Made by a program: the position numbers and the translations under genes. A DNA stretch of 64,000 nucleotides from the NCBI RefSeq assembly GCF_002288925.2, contig NW_022098045.1:7503042-7567041 (forward strand). The letters are read 5' to 3'. This document shows positions 47,490 to 60,363 of this stretch, piece after piece. The notes under the pieces were generated by a model. That model saw only the letters and a program-made list of their open reading frames with translations. It ran no database searches and was not told where the DNA came from. Source of the stretch: Delphinapterus leucas (taxonomy: Eukaryota; Chordata; Mammalia; Artiodactyla; Monodontidae). The stretch's first letter is position 1, and each line of letters opens with the position of its first letter.

Positions 47490-47712
47490 AACACTCATCC
47501 TTCAGAAGTTTGAATGATTTGGATCATTTTATCCAAGAAGTTTCCTGGCTCCCCACGACTGAGCAAAGCATTCCCAAGGCTTAATACTTTATCCTACAGT
47601 TTACATGATTCTCTAGATCAAGATTAGGTTCCTAATCTTTGGATATATAGTGTTTAGCACAATGCCTGGCACATAAAACCAACTCAATAAATATTCATTG
47701 AATTTGAATATG
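47490..47712 (+). mobile_element. L2 LINE 3'-end fragment
   Basis: CAAGAAGTTTCCTGGCTCCC at the left and AGCACAATGCCTGGCACATA plus AACTCAATAAATATTCATTG at the right follow the L2 3' end order. Confidence 0.75.
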
Positions 47713-49675
47713 TTTAAGGACCAACGAACCACTGTATCTTTTTGAGATGGAGAGAGAGTGTTCACTGTTTGTTAGTTTGTTTTCAGTTACTTTTATATGT
47801 TCTTACTTTTTTTTTTATATGTTCTATTAAAATGTTTTGTGTTCATGCCAATGAAAATTTAATAGAACAGCAAACTCTACTACTTAAAAATATTTTAGCT
47901 CTGATTTGGAGATTGTTCCTGGTCATTATTTAATGTGACTGGTATGTTGTTATGGTGATTTAAATGATTTGCCTACATGTGCCCATGTGACCACAGTTCT
48001 GTTCATAAAACATTTTGGCTGTGATTATCTTTGTCCATATTTGAAAGAGAACTTTGCTATTTTTCCAATTTTAGGGGATACCCAAATCATCAAATTATTC
48101 ACATAATTTCTGTTAATCTCAAGTGGTCTGATTAGACTTGCTTTTGAATAAAAAAGTAGAATAACTATGAATGTTAGCCTAGTAGAAACTTATAGTCTTA
48201 AAAATCTGACCAACTGGATATCAGTACTCCCAAAGAAAGAGGGAAGTGAGAGAAATCAGAAAGAATTAACATGATAAGCAATTTGCTCTCATCATATTGA
48301 CCCCACCACTTTCTCCTTTAAGCACAATGGAATCTTTATCTTAATACAATTTATGGACAAGAGATATAGAATAATTTGCTTGGCTAACTTAAATATGTTT
48401 TAGGATGAAGAGGTTTTATAAAACACCTGAGTATTATTTACTCAGGCTTTTTTTTTTGATTCTCATGAAGACAAAACAAATTATGATCTATAACAGATAA
48501 TGGCTAAATCGTAGAAAGCCATTTAGACTATGAATTAGTGACCAGCCTATGTATAGCTGTCACCTTTATTTACAGCTAACAGGGCCCCAAATCATATGAT
48601 TTTGGAGACGTCTAATTCGATGCTTTGATTTCCACCCCCTGTTGGTATTAAGGAAAAAAAAATTCTTAAAAATCTGAACCACAAATATTCCTGAAACATT
48701 GCCTGCCTTGAACACTTCCAGGAAAGATATCATATATGTTCTGAAAACATTGTTTTTAAATTGTTTTGATAAACCGAATCTCTGTTTCAATGCTATAGAG
48801 ATTCATTTTTTAAATGATATAATAGGAAACCTCCATTTTGAAAGTAATTTTATATCCTCTTCTCTTGAAACTTGTCTAAAACCACAAGGAAAACAATATA
48901 CAGAAGGAGGGGCATTTGTAACCCAAGCAGATTGGAAGAGTGATAACTGAGCAGAACTGGGGAATATCCATCCTCAGTGCCCCTCACTGGTGAGGCACTT
49001 GCCAAAATGCAAGTAATTTTCCCAGAATTAGGCCAGAATAAGCTCAGATATTGGAAGAACGTGATACCAGGGGAGGCAAGAGTGGAGAAAAGAGATAAAA
49101 TCAAAGATACTATTTGAAAGTCCATCTAAGAAGTAATAAGAAATCTAGGTTTTTGCTCCTTACTCCTTCCTTCTCTCCCCAGCCAAGTAGTCAGGCAGTT
49201 AACCCTCACCCACCTCTGTGGAAACAGATGATATGTTTTCTGGAGAAACTGAATCAGAAAGGATCTAGGCATGAGGGATATGAGGCATTCGTTTAAATAA
49301 AAATGAAACTTGAGTTATTCAGTGATGTTTTAACCAGTGGGTAATTGTATAGCTTCATGTTGTCTTTTGTCATAGAGGGAAAAATGGAAAACATGCAAAT
49401 TTATTAACATGATGCACTGGTTCAAATAAGTCCATTTCTTACATATTTTATTTTAAGCAAACTTTTGACTTTTAGTTTTCTATTGAATTTTACTGAATTT
49501 TAATATACACAGAAAAGTGCACAAATAAGAAATGAAAATGTTAATGTGCTCTTTGTGTAATCAACACCTCCATGAAGATATACAACGATGTCAGCACCCG
49601 TGGGGCCCTCCTCACAGGCATTCCTAATTCCCAAAGCAAACGCATGTGATTAATTACCACAGATTGTTTTTTGCA
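47713..49675. other. Intergenic DNA, no recognised feature
   Basis: About 2 kb without an assigned repeat. Short overlapping frames around 48566-49296 show no domain. Confidence 0.5.
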
Positions 49676-49800
49676 TTTTTCTTTATTGTGGTAAAAATCA
49701 CGTAACATAAAATCAACCATTGTAATCATTTTTAAGTGCACTATTTAGTACTAAGTATTAGCTTCATGAACTTTATGTCCAGTTCCCCCCCCACCCCAGG
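49676..49800 (-). mobile_element. L1M 3'-end scrap with poly-C/C-rich edge
   Basis: TTTATTGTGGTAAAAATCAC, ACATAAAATCAACCATTGTA and TTTTTAAGTGCACTATTTAG parallel the L1M at 42570. The fragment ends near a C-run at 49786-49792. Confidence 0.65.
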
Positions 49801-49804
49801 TTCA

Positions 49805-50385
49805 GGAAGGTCTCAGCCATTATTTAGATAAGCTTTCCAACCCTTCTCTTCTCTTCTTCTGGGACTCCAATGATCATACATTATTTCTCTTGATGACCTC
49901 AGTGTTCACCCATGTTGTAGCATGTGACAAGATTTCTTTCCTTAAAATTCCACTGTAGGCTTTCTTCATTCCTTTCACTCTTTTTTCTTTTTTCTCCTCT
50001 GATTGAATAGTTGTATTGATCTGTCTTCTAGTGCACTGATTTCTTTTCTTCTGTGTGGTCAAGCCTGATATTGGATCTCTCTACTGAATTCTTTAGTTCT
50101 ATTATTTTATTTTTCAGCTCCAAAATTTCTGTTTCTTCTCTATGTTTTCTATATCTTTGTTTAACTTCTCATTTTATTGTATTGTTTTCCTGATACCATT
50201 AAATTGTTTATCTGTGTTCTCCTGTAGCTCTCTGAGCATCATTAGAACACTTATTTTGAATTCTTTGTCTTGTAACTTCTGAATCTCCATTTCTTTGGGG
50301 ACAGTGACAGCTGGTTTACTTTATCCCTTTGATAGAGTCATGTTTCCCCTGATTCTTTTTTTTCCCTATTGCCTTATGTAGGTGC
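49805..50385 (-). mobile_element. Ancient L1M-type ORF1 region
   Basis: Antisense of an L1 ORF1 5' half. On + the CT-rich text contains GAATCTCCATTTCTTTGGGG, TTTTGAATTCTTTGTCTTGT, TCAGCTCCAAAATTTCTGTT and ATTGATCTGTCTTCTAGTGC, which is the coiled-coil region of old L1 ORF1 read backwards. No frame is intact. Confidence 0.7.
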
Positions 50386-51425
50386 CTGCACACTGGAAGA
50401 AGCAGTTATCTCTTCCAGACTTTATAGACCAACTTCTGTAAGGGAAGACTTTCAACACAGATGAGGGGCATGCTGAGCATGCTGTAACCCTGGGTCTACC
50501 AGTGCAGGGTGCCAAATGTGGCGACATGTGACAGTACTGGTTCCAAGGGGATATGGTATCTTGTCTGCTCAGGCCACTGGACAACTGTGAGGTCCTTGGT
50601 GAGAACTGAAATTGGTCCACAGTGACTGCAAGGGCTGTTAGGGTCTTCAGCAGTGCCTCTGGCTCCAGTAGCAAGGGACAAGGGCAGGCCGCAGTGGTGG
50701 GCAGAGCTGGTGGTGTGCACACATTCAGATATGGGGACCACAGCGTGGGCCTATGTAATGGCAAGGGATGGTTGCAGAAACACACTTAGGCAGCCGGGGC
50801 AGACATCAAGGGCCAGGGCCAACTACAGGTTCACTGGCAGCTGCAGGGGCTCTGGCTATTAGCGTGCTCTCCTGTGGAGGCTCACTTATCTCCTGACAGG
50901 GCACACTGCAGTGGGAGCTGATGACAGGCATCACACTGGTGGCATGCAGTTGCACAGCTGGAGTGGCTAATCCAGAGCCTGTGCACAGCAGTGAGTGTCA
51001 GCTGGAGTTGTATAGGTTGGTGTCCTGCATTCATGCAGACACAGAGGCCTGAGGTGGCTGCTGGTGTGATTCCAACACTCTGGCATGAGTGGAAGGGGAG
51101 GTAACAGAGAGACTCAGGTGTCCACTAATATGAATACCCATGGGGCAAAAGCTGGTGAAATATGTAGGGGTCCACAGTAGCCGTGCTGGCCCTTGGTTCC
51201 TTCTTTAGTGGCAAAATCTGCTGAGTTTATCTTCAGAGCAGATCTCTGTGGACCTTGATTGCTCCTGCTCTGTGTCTGCTATTAATACCTCCAGCTTTCC
51301 TTCTTTGTTCCTAGCTGTGTCTATACATCTCAGCTTTGCTGGTCTGGGTGGGGTGAAACTGAACTGGGACATTTTGTACCATATTAACGTGGGCGTCCTT
51401 CCTGTGCTTACCACATAACATTTTT
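50386..51425 (-). mobile_element. GC-rich segment, probably L1M 5' UTR
   Basis: About 1 kb noticeably richer in G and C than its flanks, with recurring words such as GGCTCCAGTAGC, GCTGGAG and CAGTGGTGGGCAG that suggest degenerate internal repeats. Its place directly upstream (minus strand) of an L1M ORF1 region fits a 5' UTR; the assignment is by position. Frames 50366-50785 (minus) and 50653-50862 (+) overlap and have no domain. Confidence 0.45.
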
Positions 51426-51429
51426 TTCC

Positions 51430-53392
51430 CATCCATTTGCACTCAGTATATATTTATCCTAATTTTAAAGGTCATCTTTTTATTGCATATAGTTGGTTTT
51501 GCTGTTTTATCCATTTTGACATTCTCCATCTATTGACTAAAATATTTAGTCCATTAAACTTAATGTAATTATTGATATGAGTTTTGGTTTATAATTTCAT
51601 TATTGTTATTTTTCTATTTCTCTCTTGTTTTTTTCCTTTCTTATACCTTTCCTGCTTGCTTTTGGTTATTTAAATATTTTTCAGAATTCCATTTAAATTT
51701 GCTTGTTTTAGCTATTTTTTTGCATTATATTTTTATTGATTGCTTTAGGGATTACAATATAAATGCCTATGTTTTTACAGTCATGTTAGATTAGATTTTG
51801 TACCACTTTATGTAAAATTTAGAAACATATCAACTATATTGGCCCTTAACCCCACACATGCCTCGCTATCCTTTATGCCCATATTCATATATTCTGATGC
51901 TCTTCATTCATTCTTAGGAGTCCAGTTTCTGTCTGGTATCATTTTACTTCTGGTGAAAACTTGCCTTAGTATTTATTGTAGTATTTTTTTTTTTTTTTTG
52001 CTTTAGCTCATTACATCTGTATTTCATTTATATTTTGTTACATATAAATTCTAGGTTGGCATTGTATTTTTGTTTTGTTTTATTTAGTATCAAAAACTTG
52101 AAGGTGTTGTTCTATTTTTTATGATGAGAAGTCTACAATTTTTCAGTTGTTGTTCCCTTGCATATAGTGTATCCTTTTTTGCCCTATATACTTTCCAGAT
52201 TTTCTCTTTCTTTGGTTTTCACAAATTAGGTTTATTTTGCATCTAGGAATAAATTTCTTAGCACTATATTCTTATTGGCATTTTTTGAGCTTCTTGATTC
52301 TGTCCATTCATATCTTTCACCAAATTTGGGGAGTCTACTAGTATTTCCTCAAAAAAATATTATGGCTCATTTTCCCACTCCTCTCCTTCTGGGATTCACT
52401 TAACTGTATATTTTATCTTTGAAATTATCCTATTTAAAAAAGTCTAATTTTTATTGATTTTGCTTCAAGTTTGCTAACTTTCACCTGTCATATCCAACTT
52501 ACTCTTAAGCCAATCTGGTGTATTTTTCATCCTTCAGATTTTATATTTTTCAGATCTGAAATTTTCATTCAGTTCTTTATTATATATTCTATTTCTGAGT
52601 TTTCCTGTTTTAATTCATGATATTTTCTCCTACCTCACTGAGCATAATTATATAGTTTCTTCAAAGATTTTGTCTGATAATTCCAACATTTGTACAGTAG
52701 ACTTTCTGTCTATTGACAGTTGTTTCCTTTGAGACTGGGACATATTTTCCTGCTCATACTATGTTGAGTAATTTTGGATTGTATCCTGAACATTTTGAAT
52801 ATTATGCTGTGAAGACTCTGGGTTTTGTTGTATTGCTCTAAAGACTGTTGACATTTTCGTTTTAGTATTAATTAACCATACAGTGTGATGACTGTGAGGG
52901 CAGCAGTTCAGCTCTCACAGTTCAGTTCTTTGGGTCTTAGCTGCAAGCTGCTTTTTGTTTACCCTATGCATACATAGTTTAGAGATCAGCCAGAGACTGG
53001 GGCTGAGTTTAAACACATATCTTGGAGTTCTTTTTCTCTGATATTTTTTTCTTCCCCATGGCTCCCTCTCACCTGTTGGTGGCTCTGATTGCCAGGGAAG
53101 TTACCTTATTCTAGCCAGAAAGACTACAGGCTTTTTATGGCCATTTTGGCCTTCCTGTATGCCCCACTTCAACTTCAGCTTCTCTCAGGTAAAAGTTACA
53201 ATAAATTTTAACTGACTCTATGCTGGACACTTACTCTCAGTTATAATTTCTAAAATCTGATTGCTTGTGTTTAGTCTCCAGTGCCTTCAGTTAGTGTTTT
53301 ATCTTTTTTATATTGTCCAGAAGTTTATTGATAATATTTGTAGAAGGATCAGTTTATTAGATTCTCATTTTTCCATACCAGAAGTGAAAATT
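51430..53392 (-). mobile_element. Ancient L1M/HAL1-type LINE: ORF2 start, ORF1 and 5' region
   Basis: Read on +: ATTTAGTCCATTAAACTTAA with ATTATTGATATG (start of ORF2), then AATTCTAGGTTGGCATTGTA, TTTTGAGCTTCTTGATTCTG, GTCTGATAATTCCAACATTT (ORF1 region) and GGATTGTATCCTGAACATTT, ending in ACCAGAAGTGAAAA at the 5' end. All of this is L1M/HAL1 wording in minus orientation. A T-run at 51986-52000 interrupts it. Confidence 0.75.
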
Positions 53393-54300
53393 CCTCATGG
53401 TAGTTTTAATTTGCATTTTCCTCATGACTAATGAAATTAAGTACGTTTTCATATGTTTATTTGCCATTTTTATGTCCTATTTTGTAAAGTGCCTGTTCAA
53501 GTCCTTTGCCATTTATTTTCTTCTGTTAGGTTGCCTGCATCATTGATCTGTAGAAATGTTTATACATTCTGATGCATATTTGTTGTCAGATTTATTAAAA
53601 ATACTATCTTTCATTCTGTGGCTGGTATTTTTGTTCCCTTTGTCTTTTGATGAGCAAAAATTCTTAGTTTCAATGCATTCCAATGGAAACTTTTTTCACT
53701 TGTGATTAATGTTATTTTTCTGTTTCCTTTTGTGCTTAGTTTCCAGTTTAGGGAAACTTTGCATACCCTAAGATCAAGAAATTGTTCTGTTTTTTCCCAT
53801 AGATTTTAAAATAGTCATACTTTCAAAGTTAAATGTAGAGTCCATATGGAATAGATTTTATGTATGATGTAATATAGGGTCAAAATTTGTTTATATAAAT
53901 ATCTGATTGACCCATTTATTGACAAAACATTATTATTTCCCTACTGCACTGCAGTTTTTACATTTGCCATAAATCCAGTAGCTAAACATATGTAGGTCTG
54001 TTTCTTGACTTTCTATTCAATTTTATTGATCTGTTTGTTTACACCTGTATGCCACACTGTCTTACTTACTGTGAATTCTTAATAAATCTTGATATCTGGT
54101 AATGTAATTCATTCACTTTATTCATCTTAAGATTGTCAAGGCTATTCTTGATACTTTGCAATTTCTTATAAATTTTAGAATTAGCTCATCCATTCTCACT
54201 AAAGTCTTAGATTTTGATTTCATTGAATCTACAAGTTAATTTGGGAACACTGACATCTTTAAAATAGTCATCTAACCCATTATTATGATGCATACCTCTA
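53393..54300 (-). mobile_element. Ancient L1M ORF2 C-terminal half
   Basis: On +: TTTTAATTTGCATTTTCCTC, CAAGTCCTTTGCCATTTATT, TTTGATGAGCAAAAATTCTT, TGTTTGTTTACACCTGTATG and GATTTTGATTTCATTGAATC follow the same order as 19715-20620 in the large L1. It is older and fully degraded. Confidence 0.85.
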
Positions 54301-54309
54301 CTTGTTTAT

Positions 54310-54575
54310 ATTTATTATAATAGCTTTATTGAGATAATTTACATATCATACGGTCTACCTCTAGAGTTGCATAACTTCAGTGATTTTTAGTATGTTCACA
54401 GTCTTGTGCAACCATCACCACTATCTAATTTTAGAACATTTTCAACACCCCCAATACTCTACCCATTACAAATCACTCCTCATATTCCCCTCCCACCCCA
54501 GTCCCTGGAAACCCCTGTCTACTCTCCATCTCTATGGATTTGACTGTTCTGGATATTTCATGTGTGGTATTATAA
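54310..54575 (-). mobile_element. Ancient L1M 3' end
   Basis: TAGCTTTATTGAGATAATTT, TGTGCAACCATCACCACTAT and GACTGTTCTGGATATTTCAT correspond to the L1M 3' UTR seen at 42570-42850. Confidence 0.8.
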
Positions 54576-54589
54576 TTTATAATAATAAA

Positions 54590-55345
54590 TATATATTTGG
54601 TTTTTGTCACTGTTCCTGGCACAAGAGTTCTTCAACGCTTTGAATTCCATCATTTCTAAGTGATGAAATAAAGGTGTCTTTTGTTATGTTAATGAGGTGA
54701 CTTTTGGAAAGATGGGTCACCTAAGGATGGGAGCTCTTCACCAGAGGAACCAACCTTGTGATTAGAGAGTTGAATATTCCAGTCCCACCCCGAGACCTCC
54801 AGGAGGAGAAGAGGGGCTGGAGATTGAGTTAGTCACCAATGACTAGTGATTTAATCAATCATGTCTGTGTACTGAACCCTCCATAAAACCCCTGGAGAGC
54901 GTCCAGGCTAGTGAATGCATGGAGGTGATGGGAGAGTGGTGTGCTCAGAGACAGCGTAGATGCTCTATGCCCCTTCCCATATACTTTGTTGTTTTTGAGT
55001 TCTTTCCTTTCATAATAAACTGGTAATCTAGTAAGTAAAATGTTTCTCTGAGTTCTGTGAGCTGCTCTAGCAAATTAATCAAACCCAAGGAGGTCATGTG
55101 AGCCTCCAATCTATAGCCAGTTGGTCAGAAGCCCAGGTGACCACTGGGACTGGTGATTGGTGTCTGAATTAGGGTGGGAGACAGTCATGTAGGACTAAAC
55201 CCTTAAACTGTGGATCTGATGCTCTTCCAGGTAGATAGTGTCAGAATTGATTTGAATTGTGGGACTCCCAGCTGGTGTCACAGAATTGCTTGGTGATGTG
55301 GGAAAAAAACACACTGGAATTAATGTCAGAATTGTACGAGATAAA
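54590..55345 (+). mobile_element. ERVL-like (MLT2-type) LTR
   Basis: TTTGTTATGTTAATGAGGTG, TGATTTAATCAATCATGTCT, CATAAAACCCCTGGAGAGCG, polyadenylation-type AATAAACTGGTAATCTAGTA (near 55015), CAAATTAATCAAACCCAAGG and AGGTAGATAGTGTCAGAATT form the order of an ERVL LTR as I recall it. It sits between L1M pieces (54575 and 55346), so it is a younger insertion into that mosaic. Ends are approximate, and no viral genes accompany it. Confidence 0.7.
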
Positions 55346-55975
55346 GAGGAATAACTTTCCTTGCATTGAAGTCAGCTTTGTCTGAAATTAGCATAGCTAC
55401 TCCTTCTTTCTTTTGAATAGTGTCATCATGACACATTTTTCTCCATCCATTTACTTTTCATCTATATGTGTCTTTATGTTTAAAGTGGGTTTCTTAGAGA
55501 CAACATATAGTTGGGTCGTATTTTGATTCACTCTCACAATCTCTGTCTTTTAATTGGTGCATTTAGACCATTGATATTCAAAGTGACTGTTGATATAGTT
55601 GGATTAATGTTTACCATATTTATTACCAGTTTTTGTTGTTGTTGCCCCTGTTTTTGGTTGCTACTTTGTTTTCCATTCTTTTCTGCCTTTTGTGGTTTTA
55701 ACTGAGCATTTTATATGATTCCATTTCTCTCCTTTCTTAGCATATCAATTATACTTCTTTTCTCACTTTTGATAGTGGTTGCCCTAGAGTTTGCAATATA
55801 TATTTACAACTAACCCAAGTCCACTTTTAAATAACACTGAACCTTTTCATAGATAGTATGAGTATCTTATCATGAGGAAATAATCCTAATTCTTCTCTTT
55901 TATCCCTTGTATCATTTCTGTCATTTATTTTACTGATATATAATCATAGTTTTTTTCTTGATAGTCAGACATGAT
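55346..55975 (-). mobile_element. Ancient L1M: ORF2 5' end
   Basis: TTGCATTGAAGTCAGCTTTG, AATTAGCATAGCTACTCCTT, GAGACAACATATAGTTGGGT and TTAATTGGTGCATTTAGACC are the antisense of the first part of ORF2 (compare 22740-22960 in the large L1). The segment 55750-55960 lies where ORF1 would begin but is only partly recognisable. Confidence 0.8.
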
Positions 55976-56785
55976 GTACCAGGTAAAAGAAACTCCTTAC
56001 AGTGATGTGGTGGTAGGGTACGGGAGGTGGGGGAGCATTCTATAATCCTATGATTAAGCCTTAGTCCTTTAGTGAGTCTCTTCTGAACTGGTAACTTCAC
56101 AAGTGTTTTTCAGGGGGGTTTTGCCCTCTTTAGGTGGGACAGGATGTCTCACATGGGCTGGAGTTGAATATTTTCATTCTCCCATGTGGAAGAGTAGAGC
56201 TAACTAGAGTTGGGTATTTCCTTTTCCCCAGGTCAGTTGTACTCTGATAATACCACAGCAAGTTAGGCTCTGGCTGGTTAACTAGTTTCTACTGAGGGCA
56301 GGACTTTTTAAGAAGAACAGACTGTTCTGATGTATTTCAAAATGCTTTTTCTTCCCCTCCTTCCTGCCCGAAGCCCCAGGGGATTTTTTTTCCCCCCAAT
56401 ATTTACTGTGAAAACCTGTTGAGTTTCTGGAGGTAAAACTCAGAAAATTGTGGGAAACCTCCTATGACCAGATCCTCCTAGAGTTTTTAATTCTTAGAGT
56501 TGTCCAAACTGAGCCTCCAGTATTTCATCAATTACAGTTCAGATTTTCCTGCTGTAGCAGTAGTTCCCTTATAATTTCCACATGTGAATCTCTGTTCTTG
56601 TAAGCCTTGACTCCCTGTATTCACCTGTCTCTTTGATCTTGGGGACAGTGTTTCACTGTGTCCTTTCCTCTCTTATGGATCCAAAAAGAGTCGTTGACTT
56701 TTCAATCTGTTCAGCTTTTTACTTGTTGTTAGCATGGAGTGGCAACTTCCAAGTTTCTTACATGTGGAACTGGAAACTGGAAGTC
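55976..56785 (-). mobile_element. Ancient L1M 5' region
   Basis: GACATGATGTACCAGGTAAA, TGATGTGGTGGTAGGGTACG, ATAATCCTATGATTAAGCCT, AACTTCACAAGTGTTTTTCA and CTGGAAACTGGAAGTCC run through an L1M 5' region on the minus strand. Most of ORF1 between this and 55960 appears to be missing. Confidence 0.7.
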
Positions 56786-58050
56786 CAACATTTATTTTTT
56801 AAATGATAGATTTTAACTGTACTTATTTCCACATGCTTTTTGTATTATTGTGGTAATATATTTTATCTGATTGCTTTTAATATTTTTCTCTTATTCTTGC
56901 TTATCACTTTGATTATGCTATTCCTTGGTATGGTTTTCTCTGCATCTGCCCCACTTGCAATTCATTGAGCTTCTTGGATATGTGGTGTTTTTTTTTTTTA
57001 AATAACCAAATCTTAAAAATATATGGACATTTCTCCCTCAGATAATTTTCATGCCCCAATCTCTCTTATCTTTTTGTGCAAATAGAATCATATGTATGTT
57101 AACTATCTCATTGTCCCAAAGGTCAGTAGGCTCCCATCCTCTTCAGGATTTTTTTCTATCTGTACTTCAGTTTGAATAATTTCTAATATCCTGTCTACAA
57201 GTTCACTGATCTTATTTTCTGCAGTGTCTAATATGCTGCTAAGACAAAACAGTGACTTTTTCATTTCAAATATTAATATTTGAAGCTCTGGAACTTCTGT
57301 ATATATTTTTTAAGTTTCTATTTCCATATTGAGAGTCCTCATCTGTACCTTCATTAAAATTATCTTTTAAATTCTTTGTAATGGCTACTTTAAAGTCCTA
57401 ATTGCTAATTGTATCATCTCTGTTATTGCTGGTTCTGTTTCTATTGACTGATGTTTCTACTGGTTATAGTTTCTTTGCAGGGTTAGAATTTTTGATTCAG
57501 TAGTTTGCTATATTTCTTTAATTAGTGCTTTTTTGTTCTGGCACATGATTACTTTTCTCTTTACTTTTTGATCAGACTTGTACTTTTGAGTCTAATTTTT
57601 AAGATTTATTAGGGTAGGGCTGTGGCTGGTGTGATCTGTAGGATAATACAGGGGTAGAGAGGTTGTAATATAAGGCATGACCTTTCTGTGGTGATCAACA
57701 AGGTCTTTCTTTTCTGGCTTGTTGAAATTCGATTGTCCCCAGGCATGTGTAGGCTCCAGAACCCCCTTTCAGCTTACAGATTCCTGGGAATTATTCTTCC
57801 CTGGTTCCATGGAATCTTGTCAATTTCAGCAATTGAAATAGAAAGTTAATAGCATTCTGGGAATATCTGTATCTTTAACATGTATTATTTATAATCACTG
57901 GAGTGTAGAAATGTAATTTTCTTATTTTTTCTGTAACTGAATTTGATTTGCTCATGAGCCCCCACTTCTGCTATGGTCTGGTGAGGGTAATATTCACAGA
58001 AAATTAATCTCGTCAATCAAACATAATTCAATCCTTTCAAGTTTATCTTT
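56786..58050 (-). mobile_element. Ancient HAL1/L1M ORF1-type segment
   Basis: A second ORF1-like unit next to the preceding 5' region: TTCATTGAGCTTCTTGGATA, CTACAAGTTCACTGATCTTA, TAATTGTATCATCTCTGTTA. It is parallel to 52280-52740, so two LINE copies lie side by side. The right boundary is uncertain. Confidence 0.6.
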
Positions 58051-58747
58051 TTTGTCTCTTTCAGGAAGTTACTAAGCTCAGTACTTGAAAATTCAGTTAA
58101 TTCGAAGTTGAAACTCTTTATCAGAGCTTTCCTTTGGTCCATAGGTTGTTTTCTTTCTTTTTGCATTTCTGAGAAGGTGTCTGAGCACCTAAACTATATA
58201 TGTATCATTATGGTATTTGATATATGAAATGGGAAGTGACCATTTTATGTGCTGTTCCATGATTCTTGCTGGATTTTGCTTTGAAATATCTATGGCTGGT
58301 GTGATTTGCTCTTGGCTCTCTCTGCATGGTGCCCCTCTTCTGATGTGACTACTACTCTTCTTTTTATTGTTGTACTTATCCTTTGAGATCATTAGAAATG
58401 CCACTGAAACCCAGCTCTGGGCTGTCCACCCCATGGCCTCTGTCACTGGGTGATACTCATGCTCCCATGATGCAACATGCTGAGGACATACCTACTGGTA
58501 GTTAATTCTCAAATACTTTCTACACCACTATTCAAGAGGATAGGACATTTTTCATATCTCTTTCATGTTTCCTAAAGTCAGGAACTGCCTTCAGCTTGTG
58601 TGAAAAGAGCCATGGCACTATTTTTATTCTACAGAAGGCCCTCTCTCATTTAATCTCCAAGGTGGATGATAGGACCCAAGTCCCTTATGCTCTGAGATTT
58701 CCAGATTTATTTGGGTGTCTTTCTTTATTCACATATGTGTGCTTTCA

Positions 58748-58776
58748 TGTGTGTGCACACACACACACAGACACAC
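58748..58776. repeat. (CA)n microsatellite, imperfect
   Basis: CA dinucleotides preceded by TGTGTG and interrupted by GACA. The short inverted TG/CA junction could pair with itself. Confidence 0.85.
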
Positions 58777-59284
58777 ATTTTTGTCCCCAGGAGCATACCA
58801 AGGAGAAGGACCAATACTACCATCTAAATGCTCTGGCTTGTCTCTTCCTTATCCATTTCCTTGCCTGAATACAGAAATATTTTTTTTTCTTAATCATGTT
58901 ACTCATCCTGCAATTTCTCTTTGTCTATGGTTAACAAGTAAAAAATAAATCTTAGTGGTTTCAGCTCTTCTAGATCTGGTTATCAATATTAAATGAGAAT
59001 TGGAGGAACTAACAGTAAAAACCATTGATTCCTTAGGTGCAGGAGGTGCTTGCTATTGGAAATCTGCTTTTCAGGGCTAATGTTCCTTACAAATGTGTTC
59101 GGAAAGCCAAGGTTTAGCAATGAGTTTTTTCTCTCTGCTATGTCTTTGCTTTCAAAGGAAGCCATGGCTGTCTCAGCTTCTATATGGGAGTTATAATGTG
59201 GAGACATCAAAAGTTATTGGGAAAGAATTTCTGAGATAATTCGTCAGAGATGATATTCTTCTGTATATACTCCACATCTATATG

Positions 59285-59345
59285 TCCCTGTATGTATGTA
59301 TGTGTCTATTACCTATCTGTCTACTTATCATCTATCTATTTTCAT
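59285..59345. repeat. TATG/TATC low-complexity patch
   Basis: TATGTATGTATG followed by CTATCTGTCTACTTATCATC-like units. Confidence 0.7.
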
Positions 59346-60363
59346 CATCTGTTAAATCAGTAAGATGCTCTAGGAAGGTAGGGATCACTTTCTGTACTTG
59401 CTGCTCATAATTACTGGACATTAACAATTAAAAACAAAAAAACGGTGACATTTTATGGGTGAAAGTAATATAACATGTTTTTACTTAACCTTCTTTAATT
59501 GTTAGTAAGTTTGAGTATTTGGTGAATTTTTGAATAAGTTTTCCAGTTTTTTTCTCTACCTATTGATTTCCATATTTTTGTTCCCCTGAATTAATTTTGT
59601 TTTATATTTTTCCTAGAAAATAATCTGTTTTATTATTTCTTAGAAACAGAAAATAATCTGTTTCTATTTCCTTTCCACCTGTTGTCTATTGTATATACTG
59701 CATTTAAATTTATTTTTTCTATAGAGATTTGGGAAACATGCACAGAAAGCATAGTTTCCTAAATTCTAAGTGTTTTAAAAACTTACTTGAATCCATTTTT
59801 TTTCTTATCATCAATGAAAAGAGTAAAACAGTAACTATTATCATTCACACCCCTCCAGCTCAGACGATACATTTAGCATGCTTTTCTGGTTTCTATTTAT
59901 CCCTCACATTATGGTTTTGCTTATATATCTCAGATTTCAGGTCTAGTTTATTAATTATTAGTTCAATATTATGTATTTTATTTTGATAGTACTATGTTTA
60001 AATTCTAAATAATGAGTATTTTCTTATTGGTATTTATTTCTTAGTTGATTTAAGTATATCGTTAAATAATTTTTTTTCCACAAAGAATTTTGAGTGACGT
60101 GGCCTGTGATTCTAACATATCTGAAAACAACTTTTATGGGCATATGAGCCTTGAATCTCAGTCTTTCCCCCTCAAAACTCTGTAAGCAATTTTCTTAGCG
60201 TTTAATTTTGGAAAGAAAAAGTCTAATCTGAATTCATTCTGCTTTTTGTCTCTTTATGGTTCATGGGGTTATGCGGCCATATGACTGAGAAATGTATACC
60301 TAACTGCAGATGTTTCCATTAGCAGTAGTAATTTTCATACTTTTTCCTGATCTTAGATTATTC

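Larger units (their letters stand above)
58051..60363. other. Intergenic DNA with simple repeats
   Basis: No gene recognised. It contains a CA tract (58748-58776) and a TATG/TATC-type low-complexity patch (59285-59345). Small open frames (58189-58446, 58596-58868, 59729-59986) lack domains. Confidence 0.5.
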
